Source: Motacilla alba alba
Taxonomy: Eukaryota > Chordata > Aves > Passeriformes > Motacillidae
Assembly (NCBI RefSeq): GCF_015832195.1
Contig: NC_052018.1
Location: forward strand, 63,239,666-63,303,665
Length of the DNA: 64,000 nt
Direction: 5' to 3'
Position 1 is the stretch's first letter; each line of letters begins with the position of its first letter. The notes below the pieces were generated by a model. It was not told the DNA's origin. It saw only the letters and a list, made by a program, of their open reading frames with translations, and did not search any database. Below are positions 14,901 to 25,365 of the stretch, one piece after another. Position numbers and translations under genes: made by a program.

Positions 14901-17900
14901 CAGACACTCACACAGATCAGTGTCTCAAGTGGACTGTTGTGCTATAATGATGTGATCACCTGAAAATCCAGTCCCAAGTACAGACAGTTGCTGGATATAA
15001 GTTGTGTCAATTTGATTGGTTGGTGGTCTGAGAAGTTAAGATTTTGTCAAGCTTATTCATACTGAGAAGAATCTTACTTCCTGCATAGCCTCACCCACTT
15101 AAAATAGAATGTTTGTATGCAGATACAAGAGAGTAGGGTACTGTGTGATCTGTCCAAAAAACGTGACTGTTAATCATGTGTACAAATGTATCTGTACTGA
15201 GCCCTATATTTGTAATCATAAATCTTTTTTTTTTAGCATTCCAGTTCATTCTAATAATAAATTTCAATTATTCAGTGGACTTCAAATAAATTGCTTGTCA
15301 ACTACCAGTTCAATTAATTACAGAATGTATGCAACAAATGCTTTAGGTGTACTCATCCAGGTCTAATACATACTTAGAAGTATGCACACTGCTTTTAATA
15401 ATTTTTAATTAAATAAATCATCTCATTCTAAAAAAAAAATTGAAGGCTTTCTTGACTTAAATGAGTAGTATTAGTACGTGGCTTGTTCTCCGAATGAAAA
15501 AAATATTTGTTCATACAGCCTAGCCCTGGTGACCGCTTTCCACCTCTGTGCTCTATTTGAAGCTTGTGTTATTCAGTTTACTACAGAGCTGCCACTGCTT
15601 TGTCAAAAGCACCTGAATGTTTCCTTTTGTTATTTCTGGTTCCCACTGATACCAAAACATAAAGAGTTGTGAAAAGGTCTGTGTTGGGGTTCTGTGTGAC
15701 AAAGTACAAATGGAATGATGCTTGATTCATTACTTGCTTATGTGTGTGTTTATTTTAGTATATTTTCATCCTCTCGTGCCTCTTCAGGAAATAATGTTCT
15801 TAATAAATTTTCCCATTTTTGCAGAGTTACTTTTCCAAAAAAGATACCTTGCAGTGAAATTACACTTAAGGAATACTCTCAGTTGTGATCACACAAGTTT
15901 GAAAGACTGCACAAAAAGGGCATATAAGGGTAAAAAATGGAGCTTGCCAAGATATTCTCACATGAATAAGATCATGGAGATAAAGGGTGCAAAGCCACAT
16001 TCATTGTTATCAAAGTACAATATACTGGCACATTATTGTACTTAGATTTTTGTACTTGTTAGATTTTGATCCATCTAACAAAACAAACAAAAAAAGTGTG
16101 TGGGAAGAGAGTAGCACACTTTACATAGCCTTTGTTCCTTAATTTTGACCACCAATTTTACGTGTACATCTTTGGTTCCTGGCATATCAAGAGATGCAAG
16201 CACATGAAACCCTCTAACATATCCCCGAATGCTTCAAGGAAGTTCCTTGCCCTAGGTAACTCCTTTCAGAATTATTTGCTGCCAATAAAGCACACCTGTA
16301 AGCCCAATTCTTAGCAATGCAACCACTTGCAACCAGCACAGAGATGGTTTATCCTGTCAAATCTGTCAAAGAAAAAATTAATCCCATACAGACTAATTGA
16401 GATAGCACATTCTATGTCTCTTTCTGCATTTCCACTGACTTTCTCCTACTAGCCAGTTCTTAGGAATACAATACAAATTTGCTTTGACATCACTCCAGTA
16501 ACTCCTGGTAACACAGGCCACCACTGAAAGAAATCCCCAGTGGGTCATCTCACCCACACTTGGGCTGCCCACCTGTATGTCAGGTGCACTACCTCTCTGA
16601 AGAGTGGCCTTCCCTGGAATAGCAGGTTGTTGAAACAGGAGTCTAGATGCTCAGCTCTGGGGAATGCCTGGACCAACAGAGGGGAGCAGGGATGGATTTA
16701 GGAAACTCGTGTCTGATATTGAACTAAGTAAACTGAGTTAATCCTATGTGTTCTGCCATAGTCTGGACTTTGGGGCCGTTTGAATAGCCAGACTTGCCAT
16801 GGTAATTCCTTCCCACCTGGAAACACAGAGGATCTCATAACTAGACCCATGGTTAATCTTGTGTCCAATCTTTCCCCTCAATCCCATAAGAACAACAGCT
16901 CTCTCAGTAACCCAGAAAATGGAGTTCCCTGTTAATCAAAACTCCAACAGCAATAAAAACCATAACTGTTCTTCTCACAAAGGGGATTCCAGGGGTAATA
17001 AAAAGGCATGTTGAGAGACCAAAACAGATTTCTCTGCTTCCTGGGTGCCCATCTGGAACAAACTCATCATTTTTCCTCAGGGTGGGCTGAGTGAAACTAG
17101 GGACAGCCATCCAGCAAAGAGCTGGGGACATCCTGCACCACAGATCCCTCGTCCATCCCAACTGCTAGGTGCCTCTGAGAAAGGTGAGTAGCTTAGGTGA
17201 AGGTAGCTTTGAAGAGGTCAGATGTGAGAGCAGCCAGAAAATCATGGCTTGTCTTCTCAATAGCAGAGTGTCATTTCTACAGAAAGGGCATTTATTTCCA
17301 GGATATCATTCTAATATAAAATTTCCTATCAGATAACCCTAGCAGCTGTCCTGACCTGGATTTTCCTGACTGCTTTGTGTCAGCGTGGGAGGGAACACAG
17401 AGAAACTCACCTCCACCATCATCTGGGACAGACAAGTTACAGAGAGTTAGGGATTACATTTTCAAAGTTGCAAAAGAAGGGCTTGAAGATCCAAGTCCCC
17501 CTGAAATTTGTTGCCCTGGGTATCTTGTTCCAGGGATATATTACAATACTCAGCATGCTTAAACATTTCCAGTAAATATCTGAAAACACACCATCTGGGA
17601 TTCTCCTTTGTGATTTTCCTTTCCTTCCTTTCACCACGATCAGCAGACATTCCACTCTGGAAGGAGTAAGCAGGGCTGCATCTGCAAGCCAGCCTTCCAA
17701 TCCAAAATGTTAATATTCAACTGAGGATCCACTTTTGTCTTTCTTTTCCATTGTTGTGTTTGATATTTCTCAGTGATTTGTCCTAGATGGGCCCTTCAGT
17801 CACATTCTGCTTTCAACTCCACTCTGATTCGTCACTTGAGAAGCAACTCTGAATCCTGCTGGTTTCATTCCCAGCCCTGGCCATCTCCGGCTCTCTCCTG

Positions 17901-19199
17901 ATATGCAGTAACCTGCTTTCTTGCTGTCTGACTGAGGAACCAAATCATATGCAAAAGACTTTGAAGAGTATGAGTGAGAAGATTTCTTTAAATAACCATG
18001 GCTTAGATCAGGAGTAGCAAACAAATGAGATTCGGGGTTTCCTAAGAGCTCACTGGTGATGGGCTCATGCTTTGTCCTGCATTCCCTTAGCTGCCAGTCA
18101 CAAGTCTTCCAGCCAATTCCTGGAAAGCAACCAACTGACTGTGTTCCCACTTTGCTATGGCCATAAACAATGACAGACTTGCCTTGTCTGGCACCGCTCT
18201 GCTGAGCCTTATCTCGATCCCACTGCAGCCCCTGATGGAGAAAGCACCATCCCGCCTAGTTCTTTGTATGTGGACTGTAAATACCTGAAGATATGTTTTG
18301 TATGAGTGAAGTGTCATGGAGGCTGTGACTTCCCTACTATTGCTTCTGGCAGTCTTGCACCAATTGTCCATAACTCACTTTGGCAAGCTGGCAGTTTCCA
18401 GCACCTGAAAGCCGAAAATAGGAAAGGGCATTTGCAGGGTAGTGATACGATGTGTGCTTGGCTTTAAAAAGGATCACAAATTTAAAGCAGCAGAGAGCAA
18501 AAAGGCATACCAGTATCACCATGGATATGTGACATTAAACAAACCACTTGTCATGATACACAGCTGACTACTTGCCAAATGGAACAGGATCTTCATATTA
18601 TTCATTGTTTTGTCCTGCTAAACCTGCACACCAATGAGAAAAAAAAAATCCAGAAAGGTACTCTCACTTTTCTGACCATCTCTGGCTGTGTTGGACATCC
18701 TTGTTCAGTGGCAATTCCCCCATCCATCTCCTGACATACATTTGAAGACCAAAAGGTGAAATCATGGTGGGCACCCTACTTAACTGCTGCAGGAAAGGGA
18801 GCTCCAGGATAAGGTAACTTCCTTGAAGTAACTCACAATTTTAAAGCTTCCTGTCCTCCCAGTGCTTTGATTTCACCCCTTTTGTCCCTCACAGCTGACA
18901 CATCAGCCAGGTATTTTCCTGGTATCCCATGTCTGCCCAACCACTGCCACCTGCCCATGTGGCTTTGCCAAAGGATTGCACCAGCCACACACAGACACTC
19001 ATCCATCACCTCAGTGCATCCAGGAGCCCAGCTCTGCCTTGTCTCTCCTTGAGATGGAGGCAGAGCTAACCATCCTTTAGGTTTTAGAAGTCACTGCAGC
19101 CAAGTAAGAACCTGGCCCACCCAAAAGGGGGCAAGATGCTGCCACATGGAGAGCCAGCCTCTTGAAGCATCCCATTTGCCTCACCTGTGCCTCCCCAGG

Positions 19200-20466
19200 G
19201 AGGCCCTCCTGCACTGAGCTGCATCCTTGCAAAGCACGTGGAGGAGCAGAAACCCCATCCCAGCCTACACAATGGCCGTCTTGACCTCATATTCACAATT
19301 CTTTGTGCCGGGGGAGTGTCCTGCCTATCACTGTCCTCTCTGTGTGCCCGTACACGGCTCCAAGAAGAAAGACAAACACGGAAGCAGAAAGCCAGGCAAA
19401 GGCACTGTGGGAAAAGTGGGCCACCATCCAGTACTTCCCTGTGGCATGCCTCCCTCAGCCCCTCAGCTCTTCCCTGCTACTTGAAGGACAGCACGGCCGT
19501 CCTTCAGAAAGGAGCTGGATCTGGAGCAAAAAGCAGGAGCGACGGCCTCAGGGCTGGGGGGGCAGCTTGGGTACGCGTGGCCCTTGCCGGGGCTGTGCAG
19601 CGAGGCACGGCTCTGCCAGGCAGGGGGAGCGATAGGGGACGTGCCCAGCCAGGGCGATTGCCCGTGCAAAGAGTGTGCCCACCCGAAGCCCGCATGTTCC
19701 GTGTTTTTTTGCCATTCCAATGGAAACAATCGTAAATAACTGTAATAAACCCCACAACACCGGCCAAGGGCAAGAGTGGGTGGGCACTCGCCCCGCACAG
19801 CCCGGGTGACAGCGGGCAAAAACCAGGAGATGGAGATACGTGGGAAGTGGGGACCGTGTCGGTATCCCCACATACACCTCCCGCATACGGCTCCCGTGTT
19901 TGTGGAAAAAGGTGGATTTTGGATCTCGGCTCCGGGGGAGGGGCCGGCCCCATGGACGCCCACGCGGGTTCTGTGGCCTCACGCCGGCGGATCCGGGCAC
20001 CTGCACCACGGCGGCGCCGGAGGGACGGACCTCGCCCTGCCCGGGCAGCGCTGCCGGAGCGCTCAGTCCCACGCGTGTCGGCGACACGAGCGGACGGGGC
20101 GCAAGGGGCAGCGGCGATGCCCGGGCGCGGGGCGGGACGGGGCCGTAGGCGGCGGGAGAGCGGCTGCGGGGTGCGGGGGGTGCGCGGGGTGCCGCTTTGT
20201 TCCCGGGGGAGGCGCTGAGCGCGGGGTGCGCGGGTGCCTTCCCGAGCCGCCTGGCCGCTTCCCGCGTGTCTCCGAACACGCGTGTGCCCTGCTGCCTGCG
20301 CGCGCGCGCTGGGTGATGGGTGTTCGGGTTTTGGTTTGGTTTTTTTTTCCTTTTCTTCCCCCCCTTTTCCCTCCCCCTCCCTCCCTCCCCCCCCCCCCCC
20401 GCCCCGCTTGCTCCAGGTTTTACTTCTGGTTGCCTGTAAGGGTTTTGCTCCTCCCTTCTGAAATCC
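19200..20466 (+). promoter_or_regulatory. CITED2: CITED2 upstream regulatory region
   Basis: GC content and CpG density rise steadily toward the CITED2 start. Motifs seen are a CACGTG E-box (19,235-19,240), a TEAD-type CATTCC next to CCAAT with a FOX-type GTAAATA (19,711-19,752), and TACGTGGG (19,837-19,844), which matches the hypoxia-response element of the VEGF type. Further GCGTG cores lie near 20,075 and 20,280. A (GC)6 run and a 61-base pyrimidine run come last, just before the TATA-like box. Published work on mammals reports CITED2 to be induced by HIF-1 and FOXO3, so the motifs make sense. Their use in this genome is inferred. Confidence 0.6.
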
Positions 20467-20473
20467 TATATTA
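20467..20473 (+). promoter_or_regulatory. CITED2: TATA-like box of CITED2
   Basis: TATATTA lies in the context cctatattagccgcgg, an AT-rich island in GC-rich DNA. Transcription would be expected to start roughly 25-32 bases downstream, near 20,495-20,502, in gtgtaaggaacacagc. That leaves a non-coding exon 1 of about 195 bases. The start site is inferred. Confidence 0.5.
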
Positions 20474-20497
20474 GCCGCGGCCAAAGCCGTGTAAGGA

Positions 20498-20693
20498 ACA
20501 CAGCTCATTGTTGGCAAGTGCCGATGCGCCTCGCGGAGGGGCGAGAACCAGCTCCGGGGCTGCGGCAGCGATCGCGGCGCCGGTCACGTCAGCGCCGGGG
20601 AGAGGGAGCCGGAGAAGCCCTCTCTATGCTGGGTGACTCTCGCTGACTGATTCCACCGCCACCTTTGAAGGAGAAGAAGAAAGAAGCCGGGAG
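20498..20693 (+). other. CITED2: CITED2 non-coding exon 1 (approximate 5' end)
   Basis: The exon ends at a strong donor, gggag|gtgagtg, at 20,693/20,694. Its partner acceptor is ctttccag at 21,332-21,333. A CRE-like TCACGTCA sits at 20,584-20,591. An upstream ORF lies wholly inside it (20,524-20,646). The 5' end is inferred from the TATA-like box. A 5'-UTR intron ahead of a single coding exon is the arrangement known for CITED2. Confidence 0.6.
20524..20646 (+). CDS. Possible upstream ORF in CITED2 exon 1 (40 aa)
   Basis: The frame starts at ATG 20,524, is arginine-rich, contains a second in-frame ATG at 20,626, and stops with TGA at 20,644-20,646. Both ATGs have poor context (no purine at -3, C at +4). 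The CITED2 ATG has G at -3 and G at +4. Leaky scanning past the uORF is therefore plausible. If used, it would more likely tune CITED2 translation than encode a working protein. The GC-rich setting makes a chance frame quite possible. Confidence 0.25.
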   Translation: MRLAEGREPAPGLRQRSRRRSRQRRGEGAGEALSMLGDSR

Positions 20694-21333
20694 GTGAGTG
20701 CGGCGGTTCTCGTGGCTGGTGCCGGGTGTCCCTTTTGTGTGCAACAGGAAAAACGTGACTGTATAAACACGCGAGGAAAGGTGTTTTTTCGGCAGCTTGG
20801 CTTCACGTCCTTATCTGTTCATTACCGTATTTTCACCAAAATAATTGGGACTTAATTCCAAAAGTTGCTGACAGCGGCTAGGTGGGACTTGCCAATTCTT
20901 TGCTTGTTCCGCTCAAGTTAGCGAGAGTGCCGTGGGAATCCGCTGCCTTCGAGGGCGAAGCCGGGGGGCTTGGGCGGCTCCAGAGCGTGCGGGGAGGCGG
21001 CGGCGGTGGCCGAATGCGACGCTCCCCGCCGATAGGTATGCGCGACTTGGAGTGGGAATGCGTGCTGCCCGCCGGATTAGCGGAGGGGACCGGGATTTTC
21101 GTTCCGCGGGCTCTCCTTTTATTTTTCCTTTTGTACTCCATGGTGGAGCCACTGTAGATTTTTGGGAGATTATTATTATTATTATTAGTCCCTCCACCGG
21201 GAAGGAGAGAGGACTGCAGGACGAGCGAAGTAATTTCTGCCAGGGCCAGGCAGATGCAGCTGGTCCGGGAGAGGGCGGCTGGATGTCCGAGGAGGGTGTA
21301 TTTTCCTAATACATTCACACGCTAACTTTCCAG
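20694..21333 (+). other. CITED2: CITED2 5'-UTR intron
   Basis: This 640-base GT-AG intron has donor gtgagtg and acceptor aactttccag. It holds an ATT triplet run at about 21,169-21,187 (ATTATT repeats). It is otherwise CpG-rich and shows no coding features. Confidence 0.65.
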
Positions 21334-21340
21334 GTGAGCC

Positions 21341-22063
21341 ATGGCAGACCACATGATGGCCATGAACCACGGGCGATTCCCCGACGGATCCGGCGGGCTC
21401 CACCACCACCCTGCGCATCGGATGGGCATGGGGCAGTTTCCCACCCCCCATCACCACCACCAGCAGCAGCAGCCGCCGCAGCAGCACGCCTTCAGCGCCC
21501 TGATGGGCGACCATATACATTACGGAGCTGGGAGTATGAACGCGAGCAGCGGGGTGAGGCACGCCATGGGGCCGGGCAGCGTGAGCGGAGGGCACCCGGC
21601 AGGCAGCATGCCGCCCCCCGCCCGCTTCAGCGGCTCCCAGTTCATGGCCCCCCCCGTCGCCAGCCCGGGAGGACAGCTGAGCGCCAGCATGCAGCTCCAG
21701 AAGCTGAACAACCAGTACTTCAGCCACCACCCCTACCCCCACAGCCACTACATGCCGGACTTGCACCCCGGTAGCCACCAGCTGAACGGCGGCAGCCAGC
21801 AGCATTTCAGGGACTGCAACCCCAAGCACGGCGGCGGCGGCGGCAGCGGCTTGCCGCCCGCCGTCCCCCACGTCCCCGCGGCAATGCTGCCGCCCAATGT
21901 CATAGACACGGACTTCATCGACGAGGAGGTCCTCATGTCCTTAGTCATCGAAATGGGGCTGGATCGCATCAAGGAGCTTCCCGAGCTGTGGTTGGGACAG
22001 AACGAGTTTGACTTCATGACAGACTTCGTTTGCAAACAGCAGCCCAGCAGGGTGAGCTGCTGA
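21341..22063 (+). CDS. CITED2: CITED2, CBP/p300-interacting transactivator 2
   Basis: This is a 240-residue nuclear transcriptional co-regulator that does not bind DNA itself. It docks on the CH1/TAZ1 domain of CBP/p300, displaces HIF-1alpha, and co-activates TFAP2, with roles in heart, neural tube and left-right development. The N-terminus [15 protein letters not shown] is the conserved CITED start. A His/Gln tract covers residues 37-49. A conserved [11 protein letters not shown] block begins at 117. The acidic C-terminal transactivation region runs from about 186 to 225, with [12 protein letters not shown] and the p300-binding LPEL at 213-216. The protein ends QQPSRVSC. The ATG has strong context (gagccATGG) and lies 7 bases into exon 2. 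Human CITED2 is 270 aa; the difference is mostly in the Ser/Gly-rich junction, reduced here to a short Gly run at 164-170. The reading frame is intact. Confidence 0.97.
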   Translation: MADHMMAMNHGRFPDGSGGLHHHPAHRMGMGQFPTPHHHHQQQQPPQQHAFSALMGDHIHYGAGSMNASSGVRHAMGPGSVSGGHPAGSMPPPARFSGSQFMAPPVASPGGQLSASMQLQKLNNQYFSHHPYPHSHYMPDLHPGSHQLNGGSQQHFRDCNPKHGGGGGSGLPPAVPHVPAAMLPPNVIDTDFIDEEVLMSLVIEMGLDRIKELPELWLGQNEFDFMTDFVCKQQPSRVSC

Positions 22064-22965
22064 TTCATTTAAAACAAACAAAGGACTTTTATCGGTGCGA
22101 ATGAAAACATTCCCCTAGACACGGTGTCTCACTTTTCAGGGCTTGAAAAGGTGAGAATCTGGAAAGCAGAGTCAACTATGCGCTTGTATAATTTTTTTTT
22201 TTTTTAATTCGCTGCCACATTTTTTTTTCTTTTTGTAGCTTTGTCACTCACCTCCCCTCCTGTAGTAATAATATCTAGCGAACTCTGCCTTTTTATGTTG
22301 GTTGCCCCCCTCCCGACCTCCCTCTCTTAATTTCCTCACAGTAACATGCCCAGAATTCCCACAGTGCCGGACTGTTAGATATTAATCTTGGCAAATTGCT
22401 TAATCTTGTGGATTTTGTAAACTATGATTTCCAGTGACTTGAACTGCATTCAAATTCTGAGTGAACAGGGAAAAAAATTGCATTAGTTGGTTGCATGAAC
22501 TTTGAAGGGCAGATACTACTGCACAAAAGCTGCCATCTTGCTTAATTTTTAACTATGCATTGCAGTGCAGACTAATTTTTTTTTTTTCTGAATACGCTAA
22601 ACTGGAAGCTTAACAGATGTGGGCCAAACCTTTCCAGATCAGGAAAAGTAATACTGTTACCTAAAAAGTCTGCTACCCAGTCCCCCTCCCCCATATGTAC
22701 AGACAATAATATGGTGTGGATGGAATGTTGACTAGTGGCAAACATTTCACAGATTTTTTTTTTTTTTAAATTTGTTTCTGTCTTCAGCGTTTTGACACTG
22801 TGCTAATATAGTTTATTCAGTACATGAAAAGATACTACTGTGTTGAAAGCTTTTCAGGAAATTTTGACAGTATTTTTGTACAAAACATTTTTTTGAGAAA
22901 ATATTGTTAATTTATTCTATTTTAATTTGCCAATGTCAATAAAAAGTTAAGAAATGCTTTAGTTT
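22064..22965 (+). other. CITED2: CITED2 3' UTR
   Basis: About 900 bases of AT-rich sequence follow the TGA stop. It contains several T-runs (22,192-22,205; 22,577-22,588; 22,756-22,768) and AU-rich stretches such as gttaatttattctatttta near 22,906. The end near the poly(A) signal, caatgtcaataaaaagttaag, closely resembles the mammalian CITED2 3' end. AU-rich elements fit a short-lived mRNA, as known for this immediate-early-type gene. Confidence 0.8.
22938..22943 (+). terminator. CITED2: CITED2 proximal poly(A) signal AATAAA
   Basis: A canonical AATAAA lies about 875 bases after the stop codon in a block that looks conserved with mammals. Cleavage would be expected near 22,955-22,970, followed by a T-rich region (gctttagtttttctag). 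Confidence 0.8.
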
Positions 22966-23209
22966 TTCTAGAAGTCATTTACCAGTATTTTTCTTCAAAA
23001 CTCTTCCCCACTGTCCCTGGTAAGTAGAACATAAAACATCTATTTGTACAACCGTGTTGGTGCGCAAAAAGACATTCCAAGATAGAAAGTACACTACACC
23101 CATATCTATGTCATGGTGAACTCGGTAGGTGAGCGGGATTTGAACATACTTACAGCATAAAGCCTCATGCGTTACATTGTAATATGCCTGTCAGTGTGGT
23201 TTTCTGAAA

Positions 23210-23215
23210 AATAAA
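23210..23215 (+). terminator. CITED2: Possible distal CITED2 poly(A) signal
   Basis: A second AATAAA lies 270 bases further on and is followed by a T-run and gtgacttgcc. Part of the hexamer falls in an 8-bp hairpin stem (23,213-23,235). It could end a longer CITED2 mRNA or be unused. Confidence 0.4.
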
Positions 23216-23239
23216 GTTGCCGAGGGCGCAACTTTTTTT

Positions 23240-25365
23240 GTGACTTGCCAACATACTTGCTTTAAATGTAGTTGTCCAGAGTTATGATGCATAAAGTATT
23301 TATTATATTTATCTATTAAACTTGTAATTTTATAAATCTGCTTTCATTTATATAGTAGACTTTGTTCTTTTGTACATTTGTTATCTCACCTGGAAGAGCT
23401 ATGTAAAAAGTGTAACGTGGGAAGGGAGGGTGGTGGGTGTCACCCTCTGCCTCTCTCTTACCTCACAGGGTAACACAGGATATTGCTGCATCAATCCAGA
23501 TCTGCGTGACACTGGAACCAGTTTCATTTCCAATGGCTTAGGAGAAGGGGAATATATCGTTGAAGTATTCCACAGTGGGACATCTCTGATCCCCCCTCCC
23601 CCAGAAACTGCTGCCAACTGAAGCCACTGACACAAATCCATACAGGTCTACTTAAAATATTTTGGAAAAAAATGCCCATTATTTTAAGGCAGCTGACATT
23701 TAGTGCCAACTGTTGCTGCCTTCTGCCCTCACTCGGCCTTTGGCAAAGCTCCTGCACAAGTTATTAGTTTGGTGAGGGCTGTGGGATCAGGACCCTAATA
23801 ATACATGTAATCCTGTTTAGCCATGCTTCCCAAGTTCGACAGAGGAGCGGTACCACTGAGCCTTCTTTTTGCTTACTTTTTAATCCTTGTCTTCTGAATT
23901 AGGAAGAAAAACAGCATGGTGGATGCAGTTAAATTTTAAACCTGGTCACGTAAACAGGAGGATATCACCACACAATGGGAGTGTAAATAGCAGTGTTTTG
24001 AATCAAGCTGGGAAATTAAAGTGATTACTATTTCTAAGATTGCCCCAGCTGGTGAGAAAAGTGATACTTGTCCTTCTTTGCCTTACAGACACAAAGCAGC
24101 TAACATGTTTATGGACCAAAAAAAAAAAAGTAAATATTAAAGTATTAGCAAAGGTAAAAAGAAGGAAGTGTATGCTTCTGGGAAAAACTGAGATGACAAA
24201 AACACACTCTGCAGGCAGTGACAGTCCATTCCTAGAAAACTCAATACCAAGAATTTTAAAAAAGCAGCCTTCTGGTTTCAGCCAGTGATTGCTAATGTTT
24301 TGTGACAGTAAATTTTACATCAAATGACAGTAAATCATAACTTACCAACTCACCAATAAAGTAAAAGAGTGTTTAGAAGAATACAGCTGTAGTTTTAAGA
24401 GCCATTGCCCAATTTGCCACTATATAAATCCTTTTTCCATTTTAAGGCTGTTTGATCTGTGCACATTTCATTGCCCTCTTCTGCGGGAGTTAGGGAGGGT
24501 GATTTTTCTGATTCTAATCAACTACTTGTAAAACAGACTATCAAATTATGTGCATACCAAATTGCATAGATGTTTAAAGCCTCAATGATCTTCTAAAACC
24601 AAAGGGAATACTCTCACTTTAATGACAGGCACTTTTGCTTCATAAAGTTGGTTAAACAACAGATTCTTCACAGTTGAGACATCACTACTTAAGTCTGTCA
24701 ACATTAAATCCTTCCATGCAAGATTTTCCAAGAGTAGGCAGTTCCATGGGCATACTGGTAGAGTCTATGTGTGTAGAACTCCGTGCAAAACTGAGAGCTG
24801 CTGCCTCTGAGTAACAGCAGCTACAGAAAGCACTGGCTTTGGGCAAGGCATCGCTGAGGGGTTTTATGATTTCTTAAAAGTAGACCCTGGGGAAATTTGC
24901 CAAACAATCATATTGTCTGCCTTGTCCCTTAATTTTTAATGAAGAGTCAGATCCCAGTGGATACCACAAGTGTATATTTTTTTTATTCATTATATCATCT
25001 ACTGAGCAATATTGGGGGCCTGACCCTCATCTTGCTGACACGAACCCCCTGGCAATGCTCCCACTGGCTCCCATGGCTGAGGCAGTAACAGGCTTTCAAG
25101 TAGATTCTCTCTCTCTCCTCCACACTGCTTCCAAATAGACTAAAGTGATTTATAATTGGAACCCAGCGATTAGTGAAGGATGCACAGTGACCCAGTTCTC
25201 CAGCTCCCCACGAAGGACACTGCCGTCTCGCATCCCGCTAAGTTGCTGTCAGTACAGGAAACTTGACCTCTGTACGCTGGCTGTTTTTCAAGAACTTCCG
25301 ACATGGTACATGAGATCTGCTCCTCTTTAAGCCACGGCCATAAATAGACGCGCTGCTTTATTTGG
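23240..25365. other. Intergenic DNA downstream of CITED2
   Basis: I saw no exon, RNA gene or repeat family. The beginning is AU-rich (tatttattatatttatc near 23,300), and the rest is ordinary AT-rich sequence with short open frames. The right end carries two CArG-like boxes and leads into the CpG island at 25.37 kb. Confidence 0.6.

Larger units (their letters stand above)
1..19199. other. Gene-free AT-rich flank upstream of CITED2
   Basis: I found no exon chain, RNA gene or recognisable protein here on either strand. Open frames are short, and their translations have no recognisable domain. Visible contents are a CR1 scrap near 2.9 kb, an (AAAAT)n array near 3.7 kb, an 18-base tandem duplication near 5.6 kb, A-runs near 9.13 and 11.75 kb, and a (TACTAA)6 array near 11.9 kb. 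In mammals the side of CITED2 away from TXLNB is a long gene desert, and this stretch is consistent with that. Distal enhancers may be present, but I cannot demonstrate any without alignment. Confidence 0.7.
19900..22050. other. CpG island covering CITED2
   Basis: A long block dense in CG dinucleotides contrasts with the AT-rich flanks. It begins about 0.6 kb upstream of the TATA-like box and ends with the coding exon. CITED2 is an early-response, broadly expressed gene with a CpG-island promoter in mammals. Many long open frames appear on both strands here because GC-rich DNA has few stop codons; they are not genes. Confidence 0.85.

Noticed and set aside
19187..19735. 182-codon plus-strand open frame upstream of CITED2
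   Set aside because: It runs into the GC-rich promoter with no domain or family resemblance. It is best explained as a composition effect.
19504..20517. 337-codon minus-strand open frame overlapping the CITED2 promoter
   Set aside because: Stop codons are rare in this CpG island. The product is low-complexity Arg/Gly/Pro/Ala with polyglycine from the poly-C tract, and open frames appear in several other frames too.
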